Below, piece by piece: positions 11,001 through 22,916 of a stretch of DNA of 64,000 bases. The position numbers were made by a program, and so were the translations under genes. The DNA is from Euglena gracilis (Eukaryota; Euglenida; Euglenophyceae; Euglenales). Position 1 is the first letter of the stretch; each line of letters starts with the position of its first letter. Below the pieces are notes generated by a model, which was given only the letters and a program-made list of their open reading frames with translations, was not told the DNA's origin and did no database searches. The stretch is taken from positions 6,432,010 to 6,496,009 of the forward strand of contig CP154955.1 in the NCBI GenBank assembly GCA_039621445.1, in the 5' to 3' direction.

Positions 11001-13398
11001 GTGTTAGCCTTTCAACCGTGGGGTAGGGACCCTTTGCCTTCAGCAACGCTGTGGTCAATGGAGGGAGGATGGGGGCCAGAGCTTGGCTGGGGGTGGCGCC
11101 GGAGCTGCTTGAGCTGCTGGTGGCGACGTTGTGATCTGCCGCAGGGTGGGGGGAGGGCAGCCGCCGCGTCCCCATCCTGACCCGGATCCCCACCCTCCTC
11201 TCGTTGATGTGTTTGAGTTAGGGCTGGAGAGGAACAGAGCCAAGAATCCCATATACATACATACATACATAATCCCATATACATACATACATAATCCCAT
11301 ATACATACATACATAATCCCATATACATACATACATACATAATCCCATATACATACATACATAATCCCATATACATACATACATAATCCCATATACATAC
11401 ATACATAATCCCATATACATACATACATAATCCCATATACATACATACATAATCCCATATACATACATACATACATATATGCATGCATATATCCATACAC
11501 ACACAAATATACAGAGAGATATATATGGATATGCAGAAACATACATACATATAAATGTATCATGTGTGTATGTATGACACATCTATCATACATACTCCCA
11601 TATACACACGGTGTGGGTTGGGGGGTCCCTGATTTGCACTTATCTTAATTCCATAAACTCTCATCCATTGAAATTCCAAAAAAAAATCTTCATACACCCG
11701 AAAAAATGAATTTCATATGTCCATGCCCTCTGCAGCTCCTTCTTTGTGGTTTGTCGATACCTGTGTGTGTGTGTGTGCGTGCGTGTGTGTGTGTGTGTGT
11801 GTGCGTGCATGTGTGTGTGTGTGAATATGCATGTGCGTGCACTGCATGCGTGCGTGTGCATGTGTGTTTTTTGTGCGTGTGTGTGTGTTTGCATGGGTCA
11901 GTGGGTGTGGGCCGGCGTGGGTGGGTGGGCTACACGCATGCCGATTCTTTTTCTGTCGGATGAGAGAATGCAACAAAATACCCCCCTCCCCAATTTAAGC
12001 AACCCGTTGCTTAAATTTAGTCGATCTGCCCAAGCATTAACAAGACTTGGGTATTGCTTAAATTTGGATTTCATCAGACACGCCGACGGGTTGCTTCAAT
12101 TCGGACTAATGGTCGACAGAAAAAAAAATGCCACAAAATAAAGGGAGGACGTGTTTTTTTCCAGAGAAAATACACGCAACAGCATAACAACGCCCCAAAC
12201 ACGTTTCACACTCAACTAGTTTGATTATTTTCCCTAAAAACGTGGCTATGATTGTTTGTTCTAGCTTGATTCACGTGCATATTTTCCTGCCGTTTCCCTT
12301 CTTTTCACCTCAATTCCAGGGGTTGCTTAGATTTGGAATTTTCACTGGTACCCGGGGGTTATTACAATCTGGGGTTGCTTAAATTTGGGTGGCGCTTGGT
12401 TCGAGCCGAAGGGTTGCTTAAAACTGGGGTTGCATGAATAATTTGGAGGGGTTGCTTAAATTTTGGGGCGGGGATGATGAAAAAAACATCAAACATATTT
12501 TTGTAGTGCAGAGGCTGTTTTCCATCAGGGGAGAACAATAATACTGGAAAAAAGGAAGGAAGAATATTCTCAATCCGCGTTCAATAACGTAGCATAACAA
12601 TAAAAACAAGAAGAACAAATAGTAATACAACGTTAACATAATAACAATGAATTAAACCATCGAAGAAGGGTGATTGGAGTGTCCCCCATTTCAGCAGACA
12701 GTGTTCCACGTATTTCGAAAGTGGTAGGCGTGGCTGAGCAGTGAACTGCTGTGGTCGTCCGCGGTTGCCGACAAAAGGCTCAGGACGGGGACGCAAAAAA
12801 GCTCCGCGCCAGTCTCAGCACCAACTGTCACCATTGGGGTCTTTACAACAGTCACGACAACGTGCGCAAACACTGACTGCGTGTTGTTTTGTTAACCCCA
12901 ATTATGTTAGGTCCACTTTATCAACAAAGAGGAATGGTGGGATTGCTGGCTCTTCGGATGAAGCAATGAGCCATGACCCGGATGGCAGCAATGTTCTTTT
13001 CCGCAGCGACAAATTGTTCAACGGAAACACTAAAACAGCCGTCGTATTATACATCTTCCCGTTTCAGCGAGTCTTCCATCGACCAAGACCCTCCTGCATC
13101 GGAGCCACAGTGGCTCCCCGCTCACCGACTGCAAAGATGAGCCCCCGCGACCAGGTACCAGCCTTGCACACTTACCCGTGTACCATTCCTTGGGAATTCC
13201 GCAATCTCCCGCCTTGAAATTCGGTGGGTCTGGGATCACCCGCGGCTGACCAGGCGACAGTTGCGCAGGCTGGGGCGCCTCCGCTGGTGGGCTGTGGGGG
13301 TCCGGGCTGGCCGCCTCGGCGCCGGGCGTTGACTGGCGGCTGAGGCCGGGGTTGGGCACCAGGCTACGCGGGGAGGTCACTCGGCAAAAAGAGCCATC
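1139..13398 (-). CDS. Pro/Ser-rich and extended-PHD-like zinc-finger exons (intact copy)
   Basis: Phase-compatible minus-strand exons: 13176-13398 (Pro/Ala-rich, good donor GTAAGTG), 11048-11135 (Ser-rich), 9256-9405 (PLADLPYVDLLCRAA), 6146-6257 (WHHHCALWAPDT), 4552-4612 (GPGVVLSASGAPISQ), 4007-4060 (THVFVCLRCDVALCIA), 1139-1281 (SCFTPFHYCAIAPGQ then DMQEFYTHI). HxxCALWxPD, CxxC, C...FHxCA and a final F..H follow the order of an extended PHD finger (ePHD), which in chromatin proteins binds histone tails or DNA. The match is imperfect: H-x-C instead of H-x2-C, and Tyr where the last Cys is expected. The 13176 exon follows the LRR exon at 14155 in phase 0, so this may be the C-terminal part of the same protein or a separate gene. 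The exon at 1139 ends at a donor (GTGCGT), so more exons are expected toward or beyond position 1. Confidence 0.45.
1297..1622. repeat. CAGTCAGTCAC-motif repeat element
   Basis: Contains AACCAGTCAGTTAC, AATCAGTCAGTCACC, AACCAGTCAGCCAC and AACCAATCACC next to C/G runs. It is the reverse complement, in order, of 14808-15085. An ORF of 206 codons crosses it but is a by-product of C-rich repeats. Confidence 0.6.
1880..2955 (-). repeat. Complex repeat block, inverse orientation
   Basis: Read on the minus strand, this block runs GAGCTCTTACCTCTTTAGAG, then CAACTCC..GCC..GAGATACGGCC motifs, then a unit with CTCGTTTTGGGCC and GGTTCCGGGA. The same order occurs at 22642-24200 on the plus strand. The arms CAACTCCTCGTCCAGCCCG (2409) and CGGGCCCGGCGAGGAGTTG (2523) also form a long hairpin. 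A TGTGCAC-family repeat is inserted at 2281-2390. Confidence 0.6.
2281..2390 (+). repeat. Solo fragment of the TGTGCAC repeat family
   Basis: Matches the first ~110 bp of the 15478 repeat (TGTGCACTGTAGC, CCCTTCTTCTGGCCTGGCGC, GTTCGCCTCTGGCC). Confidence 0.7.
3230..3580. repeat. Diverged relative of the AATAAGACCC element
   Basis: Shares CAGCAACGGACC and (A/G)TAGACCCAGGGTC with 10452-10820 and carries repeated TAGACCCCCCC motifs. It lies in single-copy flank. No coding capacity seen. Confidence 0.45.
3745..3771. other. Perfect 11-bp hairpin CATATAAAGCC...GGCTTTATATG
   Basis: Two exact 11-bp inverted arms around CCCCC in the single-copy flank. The AT-rich stretch 3560-3680 lies just upstream. 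No gene is seen from 2960 to 4000. Confidence 0.8.
4200..4437. mobile_element. hAT-type MITE with perfect 8-bp target duplication
   Basis: The element is 238 bp long. It starts CAGGGTTTTTTA and ends with the inverse (TAAAAAACCCTG after a short mismatch). It is flanked on both sides by TTCCCATG (4192-4199 and 4438-4445), an exact 8-bp target-site duplication. CAGGG termini with 8-bp duplications are the mark of the hAT superfamily. The interior holds a GC hairpin (near 4318-4335) and long C/G runs, and no coding capacity. Confidence 0.85.
4613..6145. other. No confident gene; intron-like
   Basis: Lies between exons 6146-6257 and 4552-4612. It has C-rich runs (4985-5040) and plus-strand open frames around 5263-5917. 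The 145-codon frame at 5480-5917 is broken in unit 2 by one extra C (near 35830), so it is probably not coding. Unit 2: 34799-36331. Confidence 0.6.
6994..7390 (+). repeat. AATAAGACCC element, plus orientation
   Basis: Begins AATAAGACCCGGGTC and ends GGGTCTTATTTTGG, with the TCTTATTTTTG motif repeated inside. Most of it recurs in reverse orientation at 10452-10820, including the long block with CTTCGGCGCTTCGCACC, TTGACATTTACCATG and TTTCATCATTTTTGTGTA. Unit 2: 37180-37576. No coding capacity. Confidence 0.75.
7795..8110. repeat. (ATC)n then (TAA)n microsatellite
   Basis: Trinucleotide array with small interruptions, followed by (CA)n at 8138-8160. Unit 2 (37980-38285) differs in length and interruptions. 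Predicted poly-Y/I/L peptides are artefacts. Confidence 0.95.
8284..9087. mobile_element. Non-autonomous DNA transposon with GGCAGTCTCCCACTA inverted termini
   Basis: The arms 8280-8298 and 9073-9091 are inverted copies (ATATGGCAGTCTCCCACTA). Directly inside each arm is a C-run followed by a G-run. The element is 804 bp and sits in TA-rich target DNA, so the target duplication cannot be read. The interior has repeated AAATTGCAC motifs and a smaller nested palindromic element (8341-8526). No transposase is encoded. The superfamily is uncertain. Confidence 0.72.
8341..8526. mobile_element. Nested palindromic element (TCAAGGGAGTCC... arms)
   Basis: The left arm (8341-8383) is an inverted, roughly three-quarters identical copy of the right arm (8485-8526, ACCCTATTCCATCAATAACG). 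The right-arm motif recurs as ACCCTACTCCATCAATAACG at 29110-29130. This suggests a small inverted-repeat element that landed inside the larger 8284-9087 element. Unit 2: about 38515-38700. Confidence 0.55.
9610..9672. repeat. CATCATGGGTCATGATGG palindromic repeat
   Basis: Three to four tandem copies of an 18-bp unit that is itself largely palindromic (CATGATGGCCATCATG, CATGATGGGCATCATG), so the stretch can fold into stacked hairpins. Identical in unit 2 (39782-39844). Confidence 0.85.
10452..10820 (-). repeat. AATAAGACCC element, inverted copy
   Basis: Reverse complement of 6994-7390 with moderate divergence, so the two form an inverted pair about 3 kb apart within an intron. The unit-2 copy (40626-40994) matches the 6994 element better than the unit-1 copy does around CCTGGAGGCTTCCAGCAACGG. 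Confidence 0.75.
11248..11482. repeat. Minisatellite of CCCATATACATACATACATAAT units
   Basis: About ten units of 22-26 bp made of (ACAT)n separated by AATCCCATAT. Unit 2 (41422-41656) keeps the same unit pattern. Long minus-strand MYVCIWDYVC frames are translations of the repeat. Confidence 0.95.
11764..11930. repeat. (GT)n with GCGT interruptions
   Basis: Compound dinucleotide tract in the intron between exons 13176 and 11048. Unit 2: 41935-42110, with length differences. Confidence 0.95.
11991..12465. repeat. GTTGCTTAAATTT element
   Basis: The motif GTTGCTTAAATTTGG occurs about nine times in 475 bp. The outermost copies are inverted (CAATTTAAGCAACCC at the left, GGGGTTGCTTAAATTTTGG at the right), so this is probably a small terminal-inverted-repeat element built from one motif. 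Unit 2: 42169-42646, where the right terminus is altered (TTAAAGTTTGGCGC). Confidence 0.6.
12480..13170. other. No confident gene; intron-like
   Basis: Between the GTTGCTTAAATTT element and the exon at 13176. A 158-codon plus-strand frame (12741-13217) is present and unchanged in unit 2 (42922-43398), but it overlaps the end of the better-supported minus exon and has no recognisable motif. Confidence 0.4.
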
Positions 13399-14154
13399 CT
13401 GGCGTCGATTCGCGATCCGAAAGAGATGAGAGAAGATGAGGGCTGGCCAGAAATTTGTCTGCCTGGTTTCTCCTGGGGTCAGGCAGGGTAATAATAAAAG
13501 CATCAATAGCGCCTTCTTGGTTTCATTCAATCCGTGTCGGCATTTCTAGGGAGGGCGAAGGGGATATCAAATTGTTAAATCAAAACCCGGGGGATTATGT
13601 CTCGGTGTTTTCACGTCTGATGTGGGGTTATATGTTGCCCGAAAAAAAATAAATCAACAACACAAATCAATAAAAATCCCTGCCCCTCACAGCCAGCATG
13701 TCGTCCAAAGGTGGGGTCAAAGGCGACCCACCCGAATATAGACCACCTCCTCCCCCGGGGTGGGAAATGATTTGGCATTTGGGAGGGGTCACAAATTGCA
13801 ACATTTAGCGCTCAAATGGGGCCATGCTAGGCCAGTGTGCTCGGACCATCGCCACACCCCATGGGTTGGCAGAGGCTCTGGGGCCTGGGGTTGGGTATGC
13901 CCCACATTATTGGAGGTGTATGAAAATTAATGCTCCATGCTGCATGTATAGTTATTTGAAAGCGGAGACTGGTTTGTCAAACAAAAAAGTTTGTCAAAAA
14001 TGACCTCGAAATGGCCCTTGGGGTGCATTTGAGAAAATGGACCCCCCCCCTCGTCCGCTGGGCCCGTGGGGATGCTGCCAGAGTTGCACAAAAAAGCGGA
14101 GTCTGGGGTGTCACAGTTCTGGCTGTCCGCCGGGGGTTGCTGAGCCTGCCGGAC

Positions 14155-17100
14155 CGCGGTCAGGTAGTTTCGGAAGCTGAGCGAGCCGATGAGCTGCACG
14201 ATGGACGCGGGCACCTGCGGGCAGGGCGAGGGGGAAAATAGCCGGACTCTGTTCACTGTGGGAGACGTCAAAATGCGCGCGAAGAAATAAACTCTCCTAC
14301 CAAATATGCCCCCCTTGGGGGCGACTTGGGTGCGACTTGGGTGCGACTTGGGCGGAACTTCGGGGATCTGAGCTATGCCCCCCCCGACAACAACAAAAAA
14401 AGGGGGTTCTTGGACTTATTGGGACCTTCAGGGACAAGGCCTTTTGGCTTGGCAGAGATGGAAAATCATTGCAAAAACCAAGCATCATAAAAATGTGCAG
14501 TATGCAGAAAATTGAGGGAAAACAGACTGCGAGCTACACCTCTCCCAAATAACACTCCCCCCAAACCCTGGACTATGAACCCAAAATGATATAACCCCGG
14601 GGATTGTATTTGAGGGAGGTTAACTGCCGCACTGACATGCATTACAACCCTCTCCTCTGGACACACACAAATACCAGAACAGGAAGGAACACAAAAAAAA
14701 CCCTCCACATTCTCAACCCACCACCCACCCACCCACCCGCCCACCCACCTTTCCGCACGACCTCTCACATCTGCCTCCAGGTCAGTCAATTGCTAAAGCA
14801 CTGGCCACCCCCCCCCCCCCCCCGGGGTGACTGACTGGTTTTTTTCAGAGTGACTGACTGGTTTTGGGTTGGCCAGGGATGGGCAAAAGTGGCTTGAGTG
14901 ACCCCGGCACTGGGGAATTTTTTTTATAAAATTTCCAAAAGTTACTGGAAAATGACCGGTTTTCCTGAGTGGCTGACCCCCCCCGGGGGGGGCAGTGACT
15001 GACTGGTTCCCCCCCCCAAAAAAGTGACTGACTGGTTTTTCGAAGAGTGGAGTGACCCCCCCCCCCTCCCCGGGGGTCGGTAAAAATTGCATGCTCCAGA
15101 TCGACTCATGCACACCTGAGTCCCTTGCAACCAAACGTGCTGAATACGGCGGTTGCTTTCCACCAGTCCCAGCAACGCCCTGAGTTGAAGACGAGAAATA
15201 CAACAGAATAGATTAGAAGAACGAACTGAATGGGTGAGAAACACAGAAACAGAAAAAGAAACACAGGCAAGAATCATCGATGACTTTTTTTGAATAATAC
15301 TATACACACGCCACATATACAAACTCTTCTTCTTTAACTGCAAAATGCATTGTTCCATTCGGTGCTGAAAAAGCACAAACGCCAGCACGTCAACTCAGAC
15401 CAGGCTGTTTTTTACCAACCCCGGGGGGGGGGTTCGGAGTGCCTTGGGGTGCCTACCCAGGCAGGCACTACCCCCCCCCCTGTGCACTGTGGCTGTTTTT
15501 TTGGTGCCTTTTATCCCTTCTTCTGGCCTGGCGCTGTTGTTCGCCTCTGGCTCATTTTGTCTGTGTATGTGGAGGTGGCCGGAGCCTGGCGGGACTTACC
15601 TTGTTTACGGCGCCGGCCACCAAGCGCCCGCCAGGCACATACTCCACTTTGGTTAGGGGGGGGTCTCCTTCACCGTGACGACGCACCGGTTACTCCAGTC
15701 CACGACCCCAGCAGGTGTGGTTCCCAACTCAGTGGACAGGTCCACTCAATTGGGAACAAACTCATGGGTAGGTCTGTTCCAGGCCCGGAGGCACCTCCCG
15801 GGGCAGCCCTGTCCCACAAGCACACCCACTTGGAACCCGGTCAGGCACCCCCCGCTCCTGGGGGCAAAGGCGAACCTAATTTCAGCTGCCGGGTCCACCC
15901 CCCTGGGTCTCCTTCACCGCTCCCAGCCGGCTACTCTAGTCCACAACCCAGGAAATGGCGTTCATCGGTTTCCAGCACCTCCCAACCTGGTTCGACTCTT
16001 CAGGCTATGGGGAGGCAGGGGACGCGAGAGCCCCTCTTTTGCTGGCGGACACGCCCTTCCGAGCCTCCTTCACTGCAGTTTTTCCGGCCTGCTCGTGCCT
16101 GCAGCTACTCTAGTCCACGGCCCAGGTCTCTCCTCTTTCCTCTCTTGTCTGTATGGTCTGTGTGGGGGTCTACTGCTCCAAGACCCCAAGGGTGGTCATC
16201 GGTTTCCAGCACCTCCCAACCTGGGTCGACTCTTCAGGCAATGGGGAGGCAGGGGACGCGAGAGCCCCTCTTTTGCTGTCGGACACACCCCTCTGAGCCC
16301 AGTTGCTACATTTTTATGGCCGACTCATGCCTGCAGCAACCTGGGTCCCAGGATGCCACGCGAGTGCGTGGCCCCACGGCCGGCGTGGGTGGTCCCCCTG
16401 TGTGCACTGTGGCTGTTTTTTTGGTGCCTTTTATCCCTTCTTCTGGCCTGGCGCTGTTGTTCGCCTCTGGCTCATTTTGTCTGTGTATGTGGAGGTGGCC
16501 GGAGCCTGGCGGGTCTTACCTTGTTTACGACGCCGGCCACCAAGCGCCCGCCAGGCACATACTCCACTTTGGTTAGGGGGGGTCTCCTTCACCGTGACGA
16601 CGCACCGGTTACTCCAGTCCACGACCCCAGCAGGTGTGGTTCCCAACTCAGTGGACAGGTCCACTCAATTGGGAACAAACTCATGGGTAGGTCTGTTCCA
16701 GGCCCGGAGGCCCCCCCCCCCCGGGGGGGTCGGATTTCGGCCACATTCCTTTGAAAATAGGCCATTTTTGGCTCCCTGGCGCCTTTGGCGCCGGGTCTGT
16801 GCTAGGGCACTTTTGGTCGTGTGCCCCCCCCGGGGGGGGGTCGGATTGGGAGGGCCTTGGAGTACCTGCCCAGGCAGGCACCCCCCCCCCCGGGGGTGGG
16901 GTCGGCACCCGACTAAAATACAGCCTGACTCGGACTTCTGCGACACGCACCGCGAGGCAGGCAATGCCACCAGGCGGTTGTTGGCCAGCGACACGGTCAC
17001 CATGCTGGGGTGGCGCTGCAGTAGCCGGCACAGAGCAACTCCGCCTGCCACCGGCTACCACAGTGCGTTCCTGTCGCCCCCAAGGGGATTGACAACTGAG

Positions 17101-20100
17101 AGTTCAGCTGGCACAAGCCTGCCGACCCTCCCCCACCCCGGCTCAACAAGCAACATTTGACAACACAAGATGGCAAGATGTAGAGTGGAACTTATCTGCA
17201 CATTGGACCTCTAAAGCAACCACAAACTTCCGTTTGATACTTCTGTACACGACGTTTGTACGGTGGTACCACCATCAACGTTCCTCACCTTCGTAACAAT
17301 CGCACTTCCATGCTTCCGCTTGGAACATGTGTTGCATGTGCCATATTGACCAGTGGCCTGGGGGGCACCGTTGAACCCAAGAGGCAGGGGGGGGTCAACT
17401 TTGGGAGAACACCCTGGGGGGCCAACGAGCTGGGGGGGGGGGAGTAGGATATGAATTGTCGGTGAACCCTCCACCCAAAATGATGAGTAGAGCACTGCGC
17501 TATTCTCAAACTGACTCAAAAAAGACTCAAACTGACTCAAAAAAACAGCATCGCGCAGGCCAATAGGCCAATGAACCGGAGTGTGTAGGCGTATTCTTCT
17601 TTGTGAAGTGAAAATCCAGCTTCTGTGCCAAGCAACTCTTTGCCAAGCGACCACTGACCCCCTGGGTTTGGCCACGTGTGCCTGCCTGTACTTGGGTGGT
17701 GTGTTTAGGTTTGGTATTTGTGTTGGTGTGTGTGTGTGTGTTGCCGTTTGGGGCACTTTGGGGGGTGCCTCCCGGCAGGCAGCGGGTGGCAGGGCAACGA
17801 ACTCCGAGGTCAGCCCGTTGCCGTCTAGCTTCAGGGTGGTCAGGTGGGGCAGATGGGGCAGGGCGTTGAGGAGGGCCGTGCAGCCTGGGCGGGGGCGGAG
17901 GAGTGATGCTGGCAGGGCGCCCCGGTCCACACTGAAGGGTGGTTCTGGGGGACAGCACAGGTCGAGTATGTGGGTGATGCACGCACCGATGATAACATGC
18001 CTGTGTGAATGTGAGTGTGAATACACATTCATGTGCAATTTGTGTGCGAGTGCGAGTTTGTGTTCATGTTCACATGGTGCATATATTAATGTAAAGACAT
18101 CGATATATTCAGTTCAAACAGGCAAGCCATCACCCAAGCTGTTTACAAAATAATCACTTGAAAACTTCGAACTACTTTGCTCTTTCACCACATCAAGAAA
18201 TGGGTTTTGCTCACCCTATCTGTTGTTGTGTGCTATTACTGTTGTTATTACCTTGGGCTTAATCCAATCAGAATCAAACCAAACCAAACAGTGATCGCAT
18301 CCTTACAGTTCTATTAATAAATTTGAGCACCTCTGCCTCCTCAAAAACGTAAGACCACCACTGAGCCAACAAAAAACGTTGGTGCTGTATATGCCCATAT
18401 GCAATACACAGAGCGGTTCAGGCAGTTCGAAGATTACATTACATGCTTGGCACGGGAAAAATTCTCGAACCATCACAGCGAAGCTGTGCAGCGGTGCAGT
18501 CTGCGCCGCTGCATCACACACACAGAGCATCCTCCCATTTCCTGATGTGGGGGGTCCAGCAAGCCCAGCCTTCATTTTCTGCCTACCTGGAAAACTGCCC
18601 CATTTGGTGCCGACTTTCTTCATTGCGGAAATATTTTTTGGGAGTCTCAGGGTGTGGTGGAATAATTCTGGATTGACTTCACGCTGCTGATACTTTACGA
18701 GTTCCAGTGAAGGTTTGGGGGCCTGAGAAAAAGTTTGCACAGTGGAGGAAATTTACGGTCGCCTGTGAACATATTCCAACAAAATATACGGAGAACCATG
18801 AACGTGCACGGTTTCCTGCAAAACAAACACTGCCCCTCTTATACCTGAGTGGGACAAGGACATTGTCCCTCCCCTTCGCAGTTGGGGCGATGGCTCGTTG
18901 ACCCAGCCCCCATCCCATGTGTCCAATGCAGCGGATGAATATGTTCACGGGTTCCCTGAACACTCAAAATTCTGAGTTCATGGTGTTCATTCAGAATTAA
19001 TAGTGTTGGCAATGCATCCCTTCCTGGTGTGGTCTCTGCGATCTGTAGGAACAGTACTGGAAGGGGCCATGCTTTGACCACGTTGCTATGGCGGTGCACA
19101 GCTGGGATGAGGTTCCCCGAATCACGTGTTAAGGTTGCTTGTGGGGCGGTGGACCCTCTCACCAGGTGGAGTTGTGACCGAATATTTACGGGCATTACGG
19201 GCTCCCGTGAACTGCATTTGCACAGATGGGAAAACAGAGTCAAAACACATGTGGGCACAAAACCTTGTTTCTGCTGATGTGCATAACCTGAGGGCGACAC
19301 ACCACATCTAGAGCAGCAGAAGTTGGAAGTGAAGATATAAACACAAGTGGATTAAACTTTTCTCAATTTCTTGAAGGATATTTCTTGCAATGGGGAGGAG
19401 TCAGTTGAGACTCTGTAGTGAGCCTTTGAAGCCCATTGTGAGGTGTTATTGAGGGAACTCTCGTGGGTGGCATCCATAAGGAATGGGGTAAGGGAGGGTG
19501 CCCGGCCCTCAGATGTGTGTGTGTGTGTGTGTATATGTGTGTGCGTGTGTACATGTGTGTGTGTATGGCTCCCAGTTCTTCGAATTTTGGTCCCGTGGCA
19601 CACACAACATCCATTCACACATGTGCACCCCAACATCAACTTACACTGTGGATCTTATCAACTGGTCAACCTATACTGTGGGTCTCACCACTGGGCGGCA
19701 CGTGCCAACTGTATGTGCTCCTTTTGTGTATGACCATTATACATGAATGTGTCTGCACCAAATCAGGTACAGCGGCACACACCAACAGACTGCCAGAGGC
19801 ACACACCAACAGCGGCACACACCAACAGGGCCGACGAAGTCACTCGACAGGTCAATCTCCTCCAGCAGCCCGAGTGGGGGCAGCGGATGCGGCTCCGTCT
19901 TCCGGTCAACCCCATTTGCATATGGCAGAGGGGGGGCACAGCAAAGCACCTCAAAAGATGCACAGATGCAAAGAACTGCAAAGAAATGAAAAAAAAATGC
20001 CAAAAAATTATTTACTAAAATTACTAAATTACCAAATTATTAAAAAAAAAATGAAAAAAAACACAAACATGCAAATGTCAGGGGACCCCACTTTGGGGGG

Positions 20101-22460
20101 GGGGGCAATTCTGGAGTCCAAATTTTTTTCAGTAAAATTTCAGCAAGCAAAAAAAATGAAGTATGGAACTTGCGCATTCTCCCCTTCTCGCCGTTGTCAC
20201 TAGCGACGGCCAGAAAAACACTGGCGCGAGGTTTTATTGTGGGGGGGCCCAGATGGATTCGACGCAAAGTCAGCCGGGGTTCCCCCTGGTCAAGGAGGAT
20301 GGGGATTGCCACCCTTCCCGACTGCGGCACAGCCTCGTGACCAATTTCCAGCCTGTTATGCTGCCGTTATTTAATATACCCCCCCTCGTCTAAGAACTGG
20401 GAAAGATGGGTGAAAAAAGAACCGATGGGGTTGTACAAAGCCAATCTGGATTGAAAGAAAACTTCGGCACAACTCTCTGACAAAGGGAAAAAAGGGAATC
20501 AAAATGGCCAAGATGGTGTTCTTTGAGAGGTTTTTAGACTTCGCCTCAAGAATCGTGGCTGAAAAAGGTTCTTTTGCCTTTTTGCCACCGCTTGCATACC
20601 TCCGCCCTGTCATCAGAGGCTTTTTCAGGACCGCCGAATCACCCCTCTCGGCGGCTCAGGGACCCACTCTGGGGTCAATTTTGGAGTCCAAAAATTTTTC
20701 AGTGCTTTGTGTCAAGCAGAGCAGAGCCTCTCCAGGGCAGAACGGGAAGACCTGGCGCGGGGGGGGGTGGACCCTCCCCCACCCGGGACGTGGGGGGGGG
20801 GGTGGGTCGAACCCCCCCCCACCCACCCTGGCTGTTGGGCCGATTCCCATTCTGCCCTTCCCCCCTCCGAGAGGTGCCCACTCGGCCCGACGCCCATCTC
20901 ACCCTGGAGGGGGGGGGGGCGAACCCACTCCCCCAACCCCGGCCAAAAAACTTTGCCTTCAACCAACCCAGAATATGGTTTTTGGCAAAAAAAGCCAATA
21001 CCTTCTGTTATCCAATCGGTTCCTCGCCTGAAGACTGCCCCCTCCCCCCTGCACTTGGGGGCTGGGGGGACAGGGCGGCGTCGCAAGCCCCGTGCTTCGC
21101 GTTGAAGCAGCAGCCGCCCGTGGTGGAGGCGTGGGGGCTGCTGCGGCCCGACACACCGCCGGGGGGGAGGGGACCAGGTTTTTTTTTAAAACCGGGGGAT
21201 GGGTCCCCACCCATCCCTGGGGCGGGGACCCACTCACTTTTCCCCGAAAATGGCCAAAAATCGCGAAAAAATGCTTATAATAGCACCTCTTTCAAAAATC
21301 TTCGTCACATTCGGCGCCGAAAAATATATCCCCGGGGGGATCCCCCAGCCCCGGGGCGGGGGCTTGGCAGGACCCACCACCCTACCCACCCCCCGGGGGT
21401 CCACGACAAAAAAACCCTGAAGGGGAACGAAGGCGCACCCTGCCACCACTGCCGCCGCCAAAAAAAACACGCCAGCATTCACAAAGGATTGGGGTTCACG
21501 TCCCCCTCGGGGTGCGTGCAAACCTGGCCTCATGGAAGTTGGTCTTCAGCCTGTCATTGTGTTCTTCGAGTTTTGATCAGGCCTTGGTTTGTTCTTGGAG
21601 TTTTGTTTCTTTTGGGGGGGGGCGTGCCCCACCGAAATTCGTAACATCAAACTTAATCCAACAAAGGTTACCAGGGGCCAACAATGCAAGGCTGGGCGGA
21701 AGGAAGTGCGGAAATGTTGACCCCCCCCTGGGTGTGTGCCTGCCAGGGCGCAAAAGGTTGCTTAAGGACCCCCGGTGGTCCAGCTCACAGGCTGGAAAAT
21801 TTAGGCTGGCTGGAAACAAGATGCTGGCTGACCCCCCCCACCAAGGCGAGCAAGCCCAGCGGGGGGGAGGGCTGAGCAGCATGGTCCGCAGCGGGGCAGC
21901 AGTCCGCCTGCCCGTCGAAGCGGCGCAGCAGGCGGCGGCTGGGCCGGATGCCCAGCTCGGCGCACGCGGCGCGGTACGCCTCCGCGGGGGCCAGGCGGCC
22001 GCCTGAGGTCACGCGCCCGGCGGGCCGGTGCCCGGCGGGGGAGATCGGATCAGACGTCGGTTGGCCAACCTGAGGGGGGTGCCCTGTGCCAGGGTATTTC
22101 TTTTGAATTTTGGTGGTACGGTAATGTGAACCATTGGAGGGGCTTAGGGTTGAGCCATGTGAACCACTGCAGCTGCCATGCGGTGCTTTGGTCCTCAATC
22201 CAGGGTCCGGATTACCTGGTATGGTAATCCTCAAAAATATGCTGGAAAAAATGGTAAGAAAGGCACCAAACATGCGACAAAATGTGCTGCGTCTGCTGCA
22301 GGGCTGGACGCCCCAAAGAGGGGACAGGGCTGAGCGGAGCGTGGTTTGAGGGCATGGCTGGTACTGCACCCGATGGAGGAAGGCGAGGGCGGCCTCTGGC
22401 AACATCAGAGGGTCATCACGACACCTGTGAGCAGGTTGGGTCAGCACGGCCCTAATGCCG

Positions 22461-22520
<60 letters not shown>

Positions 22521-22831
22521 TCACCAAGCAAATTGTGTGGAGGGATTTGTCACTTTGTGAGCGGGCTTTGGACGTTTTGGTTTTGGTTTCCTTGCTGTTT
22601 CGCATGGAAGACACATTAGGGCCACTCCGGGCCCCCACCCCCAGGGTTTTTTTTTAAAAAGAGCGGGAGGAGGGGGGTTCGCTGAGCTCTTATCTCTTTA
22701 GAGTAAGAGCGAAGCTTACGACCAGAAAAGGGGTCAAACCCCCCCTCCCCCCCCCCCCCGCCCCTGAGTTAGACCGTGTGAAAAAAAAAAAAAAGAAAAA
22801 ATAAAAAAAAGGAAAAAAAAAATAAAAAAAG

Positions 22832-22916
<85 letters not shown>

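Noticed and set aside
11055-11593. 175-193 codon MYVCIWDYVC repeat proteins on the minus strand
   Set aside because: Translations of the CATACATA minisatellite. Only the 11048-11135 part has exon-like borders.
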